Origin: Conoideocrella luteorostrata
Taxonomy: Eukaryota; Ascomycota; Sordariomycetes; Hypocreales; Clavicipitaceae
Direction of reading: 5' to 3'
Assembly: GCA_032433595.1 (NCBI GenBank)
Contig: JASWJB010000153.1
Location: 1-64,000, forward strand
DNA length: 64,000 nt
The position numbers and the translations under genes were made by a program. The notes under the pieces were generated by a model that saw only the letters and a list, made by a program, of their open reading frames with translations, was not told the origin of the DNA and ran no database searches. Positions 57,051-64,000 of the stretch are shown here, in pieces; position 1 is the first letter of the stretch; the number at the start of each line of letters is the position of its first letter.

Positions 57051-58781
57051 TCACAGTCCGTGAGATACCTTGGTCTGGGTTGGCCGCGGAGGTGATTTGA
57101 ATGCTTTAAAGCAGTCTGTCGAATTCTTATATCCTCTGATGTCAAATGTCCTTGTCTTTTTATCGAATTGCTGGCAAAACGTCTGGGTGCCACAGACAAG
57201 ACTGGAGTTACTGGTAACGCCACATACGCTCGGGCAATAGTCAGTATAAGATCCACGCTGACAGGACGCAGGACGGCTTCTTTTAGGGGGTGTTTCTATC
57301 CAAGCTAAAAGAACCCGGTCTTGATGAGCGCTAAAGCACTCCTGAGCACTTTTAAAGAAACCCCTTTTCTTAGTTGTAGTATTTAAGTCAAAAGAATTAC
57401 AAAATACCTGGGTGCCACAGATTGCATCGGCGTATATTTCCCCGCAGAACGGTGAATCTGAATGTTGATTCGCCTTGATCCAAAGAATCTTTTGGACCCT
57501 AGTAGCGTTGTATAGCTTCTTGTCTATACCATTACTTGCAATAAGATTAGTTGTGTTTGGCACAGGCCACTTCAGAGAAGCCCCTGATTGCTTTGCAAGA
57601 GCTTTTAAACGAGTGGCAACCTCTTTGGGATTTGTAATGTTCTCAAGAGCCATAACATACGCAGCAAGGCCCGAGACATGTGGCGTGGCTGTTTTGGGGC
57701 ACGTAAAGTTAGGACTTGGCCGCTCCAGCATGTAGAGTAATGAAGAAACTTACCCTGACTCGTGCCCGCGTGAGCGGCTACAGCAATGTCTGACTTGGAG
57801 TGTGCACTTGTAATGTTAGCGCCAGGAGCCCACAGGTCGATCGAAGAGCCATAATTGGAAACATCCCAGTAAGTATCATATTTCTCGTCCATTGCAGCCA
57901 CGGTAATAACATTAGGATCTCTCCCAGGAGAGAATTGTCCTGCATCCTTCTTGAATTCACATAATTCAATTAGCTTGGTACTCTTGATGTTACGTCTGTC
58001 TGCATATAGTTTTTATCTGCAAGTAGCTTGATATAGAGAAGAAGAAGAAGAAAAAAAAAAAAAACTTACAAAGTTATTGCCAGCGCTAACAACGCACACA
58101 ATACCTGAATCTGTGAGCTGGCGAAATTTCTTGTCAACCTCATCAGAAGCATCAACATGCATTAACATGCTGACGACTGCTTTGCCCTGAATTCCTCTCT
58201 TCTTCACATCCTGAAGGACAAAATCCGCAGCTTTAATCATTTGGGTCTCGTTAACGTCGATCTTTACCGCGATCATCTGTACTTTTTTGGCAACGCCGTA
58301 CGTAGCGCCGCCAATAATCCCAGCAATGTGGGTGCCATTGCCTTTCACGTCTGTCTCCTGTACTATTAATTTAGCAATGGCTTACCCTAATTTCTATTCC
58401 TTTTGTCCTTTTTTTGCATTTAAACTTACGCCTGCATACTTGGAAAAGCTGACGTCGAAGGTAGCGCGGCCTTTAAATTCCTGGTGGCTGAGCCGAATAC
58501 CACTGTCAATCACGACCTGCCGACCGATCATAATCGTAGGTAGGGGCCCCATCGATGTTGTTGTGCGAGATGCGGACCAGATTAAGAGGTGCATCCTTCT
58601 GTGAAACCACAGCATTTTCGGGATTATTGGACCCTTTGGCGTTGGAACCACGCGCATGGAGCAGGTTGCCGGGCTTGTGCAAGTTTAGACCGCCAACAGT
58701 GTCCGTGACGGAAATGGAAGGGAATAATGCTGCTAAGCAAGTTGAGGAGAGAAGCTCCACAACGGCCTGATATGACTTCAT
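57051..58781 (-). pseudogene. Secreted S8A subtilisin-like serine protease with a frameshift beside the catalytic Asp
   Basis: Minus-strand exons 58430-58781, 58070-58357, 57754-57949 and 57051-57688, with GT/AG introns. It has a signal-peptide-like start (MKSYQAVVELLSSTCLAALF) and a short linker without the usual I9 inhibitor domain. Catalytic blocks: Asp in VVIDSGIRLSHQEFKGRA, His in GNGTHIAGIIGG (GHGTH in most relatives), Asn in SAGNN and Ser in GTSQATPHVSG (Met is usual at Gln). The C-terminal 150 residues hold two Cys-rich repeats with CGTQ(V/T)FC and FD core, spaced RG-S-CF. The frame breaks near 58510, between YDYDRSAGRD and VVIDSG, where GTCGTGAT occurs once but would be needed twice: a repeat-mediated deletion fits. 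The gene probably encodes a dead or remnant extracellular protease. Confidence 0.78.
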
Positions 58782-59085
58782 AATAGATGCGCAGCCCTTG
58801 CGACTAACTGAATGGGGTCACGGGGTTGCTCGGTTAGTGTTGCAGAAAAGACTGAGACAAGGGCTTTGCCGCTTTATATACATTCCGATAGTATTGCTCA
58901 GCACTCTCCAAGACAACCATTCATTCGCTCGAAACAGCCGCATACGTTGCATTTTTAAAAAAAAAATGACAAGCAGAAAATCTACAGTGCATGAATCTGC
59001 AGCAGAGCAATACCCTGGCAATAAATACATCAGTGATGGTCCTGACGTTGGTTATTGAAGAACAAGATGCAGCCGGAGCTGTTAC
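58782..59085. promoter_or_regulatory. Upstream region of the subtilase gene
   Basis: Unique sequence; short frames only. An LTR with perfect duplication bounds it on the right. Confidence 0.4.
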
Positions 59086-59281
59086 TGTGGGTTGCACAGG
59101 GTTGTGTAATGATCTAGATCATCGGCTTCAAATACAATATATTTATAATTCAGTCTGTCTATCTAGGAAGAAGAAAATAAGTCAAGGTGGAAGTCACGAT
59201 ATCGTCGTATAAATATCGTGGCCAGAAGGTGACCACGTGATAGGCTCTGTGCTTCCTATTGTGCTTGGCGGCATTCCAACA
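59086..59281 (-). mobile_element. Solo LTR, family A, reverse
   Basis: TGTGGGTTGCACAGGG to GGCATTCCAACA, 196 bp, perfect target duplication GTTAC (59081-59085 and 59282-59286). Confidence 0.93.
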
Positions 59282-59299
59282 GTTACCCCTACTCGTGGT

Positions 59300-59945
59300 C
59301 GGATGGGTAAGTGTGTTTCCTTTTCCTGCAAACAGTCTTTTCCTTTTTCTGCTCACAACCCGACCGAAAAACCACCCATCCCGCCGCATTTTGTGCGCTG
59401 CCCGCCGCAGAGCTGCCGCGCGCGCCGGGAGTGCCTGCTTTTGCCTATATTGCCTGTGCATTGTATGCGCCGGGCTTTTCTGCATCGATTGCGCCAGGTT
59501 TGGGCCTGTTGCGGCGGCTGTGGGACTGTTGAGATGGGCAGACGTGGTTTTTGGCCGATTACGTGCTACGTGTTTTGTTTTGTGCTTGCTTTTTAGTTTA
59601 TCTTGTGCGCTGGGCTCTTGTGCAACTTTTTCGCCGGGTTTTGCTCTGTGAAGTGCGCTGGTTGTGGTGTTGAGTTGCTGGTTATGCTGTGTTGCGTGCT
59701 GCATGTCCCCTGATCGCTGGACCGGGACCATGCACTGGTTTTTGGTAGTTTACAAACAACTATTTACATTTAGTGGGCTCTCTTTTGTTGCATTATATGT
59801 GCCGTAATGTTCTGCATCTTGTGCGCTGGTTGATGTGCTGTGTTGTTGTGTTACTCTTGTGCTACGTACCAGCCCCGTATCGCTGGTCACCCCCCCCCCC
59901 CCCCCCCAAGCCCTGCTTTTCTTGCACCGTGGGCGCTGCTATTCT
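59300..59945 (+). repeat. Segment B leader, module 14
   Basis: The head CCGACCGAAAAACCACCCAT is at about 59359, very like module 1. It has a C-run of 19 bases near 59889 and the tail CTTGCACCGTGGGCGCTGC. No A palindrome. Confidence 0.78.
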
Positions 59946-60365
59946 TGTGTGGGCATCATCATCGGCAGCATCCTCCTCAACAGCAGCATCATGGTTAGCA
60001 GTAGCAACATCCTCCTCGATAGTAGCATCATCGTCAGCAGCTGCATCATCATCATTATCGGCTGGCTCTTTCTTCCCTCTCGTGAGTGCTGACTTTTCCC
60101 TTCTCCCGGGTGTTGACATTTCCTCTCTGCCGACCGCCCTATCATCAGCAGCAGCGACATTACTTAGGTGGGCAGCATCACCAACAGCGACATTTGTTGC
60201 GTGGGCAGCAACATTCTCATCAGCAGTACCGGCATCATCATTATTATCAGCTGTCTCTTCCCTTTCCCGAGTGCTGACTTTTCCCGTCTGCCGACCGCTC
60301 CTATTGTAACCGTTTTCCTGACTGGAATTTTGACCTGTGGACACCACCATCTTGGTATCTGAACA
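59946..60365 (+). repeat. Segment C minisatellite, module 14
   Basis: CAT/CAG/CGT triplets with TCTCGTGAGTGCTGACTTTT-type boxes. Confidence 0.78.
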
Positions 60366-61000
60366 CATCGTCTTCGGATTAACTTACGAGATTCGATGCT
60401 TCCTGCAGGGTCTGTATGTCTTGCGAGATTGAAATCATTCAACAGGCTCGTCAGACTAACTTGCCGTGTCTAATGCTTCTTACAGTGCCTATACATCTTG
60501 CGAACCCTTTTCGTTGTCTTTGTTGAATTACCTTGCGATATCTAATAGATCCGACGCTTCTTGCAGCCTGTACATCGTCCGACATTTGAACTTTTCAACA
60601 AGCTCGTCAGATTGAGCTGCGATCTGATGCTTCGATAGCGTCTGTACATCTTCCGAGAACTGAGCCTCGACCTACCATTTCCGATGCTTCGATAGCGCCT
60701 GCACGTCTACCAAGATTTGAGGCTTTTCAATGGGCTTGTCAAATTGATCTGCGATGTGATGTTTCTTGCAGCGCTTGAGCCTTTTAACGAGCTCGTCAGA
60801 TCGACTTGCGATATCCGATGCTTCTGGTAGAGCCTGTACGTTCCGATATTTGAGCCTTTTCAACAAGCTCGTCCGATTGACGTGCAATGTCTGATGTTTC
60901 CCGCAGCATCCGTACGTCTGCCGAGATTCAAGTCTTTTCAACGAGCACATCAGATCGACTTACGATATGCATGCTCATACGTCTCCGGAAATTTGAGCGG
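60366..61000 (+). repeat. Segment D satellite array, module 14
   Basis: About eight units, ending at unique sequence. Confidence 0.82.
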
Positions 61001-61102
61001 TGCCCGCTTGTAGCATTTAACACCGATTTTCCCGCCAGCGCTTTTCATTTCTCTTCCCTCTTCATCCTCCATTTCGTAAACGAAAGTCTCTACTCCAAAG
61101 CG
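61001..61102. promoter_or_regulatory. CT-rich 5' flank of the kinase-like fragment
   Basis: TTTCATTTCTCTTCCCTCTTC-type pyrimidine stretch typical of fungal upstream regions, abruptly joined to the D array. Confidence 0.4.
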
Positions 61103-61270
61103 ATGCCTCCTATTACAAACTTCATGCTCCGACGCGAAAAAGGCTGCGTCGGTTTTACCCATGAGCGCAAATACTTCCATATTGACGGTTCATTTATTAA
61201 GCGCAGTCTTCGTCCATCTGAATGGCAGCACAACCCTTTCGCCGGCACACTGTTGTACACTGATTCTTAG
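61103..61270 (+). pseudogene. N-terminal fragment of an APH/kinase-like protein
   Basis: 55 codons from ATG at 61103 with GFTHERKYFHIDGSFIKRSL then RPSEWQ, which matches the start of a fungal phosphotransferase/protein-kinase-like family (FTH-RYF-FIKRSLRP). It ends in TAG after about 55 residues, without the catalytic part. It is the first of three unrelated fragments on the plus strand. Confidence 0.55.
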
Positions 61271-61376
61271 TGAGCGACCAGTTTAGAACAAGACGGTTCA
61301 GCTTTCCAGTCCAAGATTGGTAGCAGCCCAAACACCTTGCCCCCATTCTGACGTCCTGTATCCACCTATTCGACGT

Positions 61377-61681
61377 CTCCAACCAACAGGCACGCCGTAT
61401 TTCACAACCTTGGCCTGCAGTCGATACCGGCGCAGCTGCCCAGGAAGCACAACAATCCATTCAACTTCAATTACACTCTGAGCCGAACGTTCATGCTGCA
61501 TCAGTTAGCAAACATAGTACAGGCAATGGGTTTCTTCCTACCCAGCATATATCTGCCTACATATGCCACTGAAATACTCGGAGCGGGCAAGTTTCCAGCT
61601 GCAGCCATCGGCTGTCCTACTATAGGATGGCTGTCAGACAGGTTCCAGCGACGAAAAGGCTCACGCGTCGCAACACCTTAA
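61377..61681 (+). pseudogene. MFS monocarboxylate-type transporter fragment
   Basis: One frame gives FNFNYTLSRTFMLHQLANIV, then QAMGFFLPSIYLPTYATEI, GAGKFP and IGCPTIGWLSDRF. This is the central loop and following membrane helices of a fungal monocarboxylate-permease-like MFS protein. About a dozen residues appear missing between GAGKFP and IGCP. No start and no natural end are present. Confidence 0.6.
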
Positions 61682-61813
61682 AAAGTGCGCGTTCACCTGC
61701 ATATGATGCCATGATTTTCAAATTCTAAAGGGGCGAGCAATTTTGATCGCGTACTGTGGCAAGAGGATGAACCCACCCATTGTAGTCGACATGATTTGTA
61801 ATTTCCCCGCTAG

Positions 61814-62252
61814 ATAAGTTCGCCAATGACGCCAAAATAGCAGCCGACAACATCGACAATCTCATGGAAGATGTCGTTAACGGTAAACTCACCCGCCTCC
61901 CATGCTCGGCTCTCATTATGAGGCAATACTTATATCTGTTTCAGCATTAAAACTCCCTGCTAAAGCTTGTTCCATTAACATAAAACCCACCATCGCCTCC
62001 CTTTCATCGCTGGCATATGAGAATGGCATCTTGCCCAGCGGCCTGGACGGACTTATTGACCTTGTCACCACGCCAAATTATCTCGATCAAGCTAGCTTAG
62101 CGGCTGTTATTCGGAACCTGTACCCTGCGGAAAGGGTGTCGGTAGATGTCGTGCTACGCGTGGTATCGGCCCTGGGGCATGGTGCCCTCAAAGCATCGCT
62201 TAGCTTGCAGGCTGCGCTGTTGAAGGGGGCCGCTATACTGAGGAACGCATAG
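61814..62252 (+). pseudogene. CENP-I/Mis6-like kinetochore protein fragment
   Basis: Two exons (61814-61882 and 61945 on) joined across a 62-nt intron, GTAAAC to TTTCAG, in matching phase. The protein reads IKPTIASLSSLAYENGILPS, LDGLIDLVTTPNYLDQASLA, VIRNLYPAERVSVDVVLRVV and ALGHGALKASLSLQAALLKG. These blocks fit the N-terminal region of CENP-I (Mis6 in yeasts), a subunit of the inner-kinetochore CCAN. After LLKG the frame ends in TAG at 62250, and no further CENP-I-like blocks are seen. Family knowledge is from memory; the match is by pattern. Confidence 0.62.
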
Positions 62253-62595
62253 TATGCTGTTTTGGTGAGGTATGGTCCATGGCTCTAGAGAGTGTCGATG
62301 TGGATTCCCCGACTGTAGACGAGTGGCCTCCTCCGTTCTAAAGAGCGGGCGAATTGACGATGTAAGTCGCTACTCTGTTTGTTGAAACATATGAAGGAAC
62401 GCATGCTAGGGGTCGAAGTAAAATTGCATTTTGTCCTCCTTTATCATATTTATGTCTTGTAAACAAAACGGCAAGCAGTTTTGTTTCTATCCATCAGATA
62501 TTAATTCAAAACATGAGCATATTAGTCTGAAATCATAGGTCGCACAAGCTGGAATGTCGTGTCAGCTGACATGAGCTAAATTCGCCCCGTCGGGA
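62253..62595. other. Rest of the fragment cluster and unique spacer
   Basis: In the frame of 62226 onwards ERIVCCFGEVWSMALESVDV and DEWPPPF follow up to TAA at 62341. This may be the tail of another gene joined to the CENP-I piece. Beyond it is unassigned sequence. Confidence 0.35.
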
Positions 62596-62720
62596 CACGC
62601 AAGTCAGTTGACAAGCTCGTTGAAAGGTTTGAATGTCGGACGACGTACAGGCTGCAAGAAGCATGAGGTATTCCAAGTCAGTTAACGAGCTCGTTCAAAA
62701 GTTCAAATGTCTCTCGGTAC
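62596..62720 (-). repeat. Segment D units in reverse orientation
   Basis: CAAGCTCGTTGAAAGGTTTG and GACGTACAGGCTGCAAGAAG are the reverse complement of D. This is the only reversed D stretch seen in the window. Confidence 0.78.
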
Positions 62721-62859
62721 GGTGAACACCGCTGTAAGAAGGACTTGTGGCGGAGGACACTCTATATACAATTTCTGGGTGTGATTCTATAAACAGCGGG
62801 AGGCTGACTACTCTCCCATCAAACAAGTTAGGGGTACCAAAAGCCGGATTCGAAAATGC

Positions 62860-63436
62860 CTATACGTTTTGCGGGACCCGAGTCTTTCAACGAGCTCGTC
62901 ACATCGACTTGCGAGATGTAATGTATCTGATGCTTCTTGCCATGTTTGACGCTTCGAAAACGCATGTACGTCTTGCTAGATTGAGACCGTTCAACAAGCT
63001 TGTTAACTGACTAGTGATATTTAATGCCTCTTGCAGCCTATACGCCTTCCGATTTAAGCCTTTTTGTCGCGCTCGTCAGATTAACTGGATGTCTGATGCC
63101 ACTTGCAGCCTGTACATCTTCTGATATTTCAACCTTTCAACGAGCTCGTCAACTGACTTGCAATGTCTGATGCTTCTTGCAGCTTATACGTCTTCCGACA
63201 TTTCAACCTTTCAACGAGCTCCCTGCAGCCTGTACGTCTTCCGAGATTTGAGTCTTTTTATCGCCTTTGTCAGATTGACTTGGGTCATGTAATGCGTCTT
63301 GTAGCCCGTACGTCTTCCGAAATTTGACCCTTTAAACGAGCCCGTCAGATTTACCTACAATTTCTAATGCTTCAATAGCGCCTGTACGTTCCAAGAGAAC
63401 CAAACCGCCGAGCAAGCCCTCCAGACCGACCTGCGA
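62860..63436 (+). repeat. Segment D satellite array
   Basis: About seven units without A, B or C. Confidence 0.82.
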
Positions 63437-63792
63437 TGTTACAAGTGAGCAGCTATGGAAGTCGGGTTTCTAAAGCAGTGGAAAATTGTCCTTGTTCTCT
63501 ATCTAATTGACGCGGAATTTGACTTCTATTTATCTCTGCAAGATGCCTCTTCTTCTGGATTTATTTCATTATATTGCTTCCAGCGGTATCGTTCGCTTCC
63601 GACGATGTTGAACGTTTCAAGCGATGCTGAACGCTTCCGGTGATGTTGACTGCTTCCAGTGATACGGACTGTTTCCAGTGATACGCTTCCGTCCGCATCG
63701 TACGTTTTTAATGATATTGAATGCTTCCGGTAATGTTGAACTCTTCTGGCAGCATCGTACGTTTTTGGTGATGTTGAATATTTTCTGTAACA
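63437..63792 (+). mobile_element. Solo LTR, family D, full-length type
   Basis: TGTTACAAGTGAGCAGC to TTTCTGTAACA, 356 bp, with inverted ends and perfect target duplication TGCGA (63432-63436 and 63793-63797). Confidence 0.92.
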
Positions 63793-64000
63793 TGCGATAT
63801 CAGATTCCTGTACATCTTCCGAGATTTGAAAATTTTCAGCGAGCTCGTCAGATTGACCTGTGATCTGATGCTTCGATAGCGCCTGTACGGCTTCCGGGAA
63901 TCGAACCTTTCAATGAGCTCGTCAACCCACTTTTGATATCTGGTGCTTCATGCAGCGTACGTCTTCCAATAATTGAACCTTCGAACGAGCTCGTCAGATC
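63793..64000 (+). repeat. Segment D satellite array, continuing past the window end
   Basis: Two to three further units run to the edge. Confidence 0.8.

Noticed and set aside
59889..59907. Assembly error at a 19-base C run
   Set aside because: Possible, but similar though shorter C runs occur at the same place in other B copies, so it is likely real.

Overview
The window looks like a repeat-rich, RIP-affected accessory region of a filamentous ascomycete (Pezizomycotina). The reasons are short spliced fungal introns, Copia and Ty3/gypsy LTR elements, one element mutated to extreme AT/TA richness, and fungal families such as an SRPK-like kinase, an amidase-signature hydrolase, an APH-like kinase, a subtilase with a Cys-rich tail, Nnf1, Rpn8 and CENP-I. 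The species cannot be named from the sequence.

Most of the DNA is one composite repeat in head-to-tail copies, all on the + strand. A full copy has four parts: A, an imperfect palindrome of about 90 bp; B, a GT-rich 'leader' of 0.5-1.3 kb built of roughly 150-190 bp sub-repeats; C, a CAT/CAG-rich minisatellite; and D, an array of roughly 77-bp units. I count about fourteen complete or broken copies: starts near 1, 4228, 6720, 10521, 17860 (headless), 21640, 23821, 26880 (headless), 28501, 35925, 45735, 49136, 51006/55651 and 59300, plus loose D arrays after 62596. No convincing protein is encoded by it.

Gene islands sit between the modules. They are an SRPK-like kinase (13976-15918, solo LTR in intron 1), a cupin protein (16167-16664), an amidase (24795-26429, intact, five exons), Nnf1 (31343-33101, split by a hAT-type element and a solo LTR), an APH-like kinase (34727-35767, internal TAG), a subtilase (57051-58781, frameshift next to the catalytic Asp), and a string of gene fragments at 61103-62341 (kinase-like, MFS transporter, CENP-I).

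Mobile elements: a complete RIP-degraded chromodomain gypsy element (37635-44743) interrupts a C segment. A Copia element (51081-55645) carries Rpn8, a 26S proteasome subunit gene, between its gag and pol. Rpn8 and pol are scrambled by a later 1.9-kb inversion, two solo LTRs, one MITE and a further LTR in pol. About twenty solo LTRs of four families are scattered through the window, many with perfect 5-bp target duplications.

The two most interesting items are the four-part composite repeat and the Copia element that captured Rpn8.
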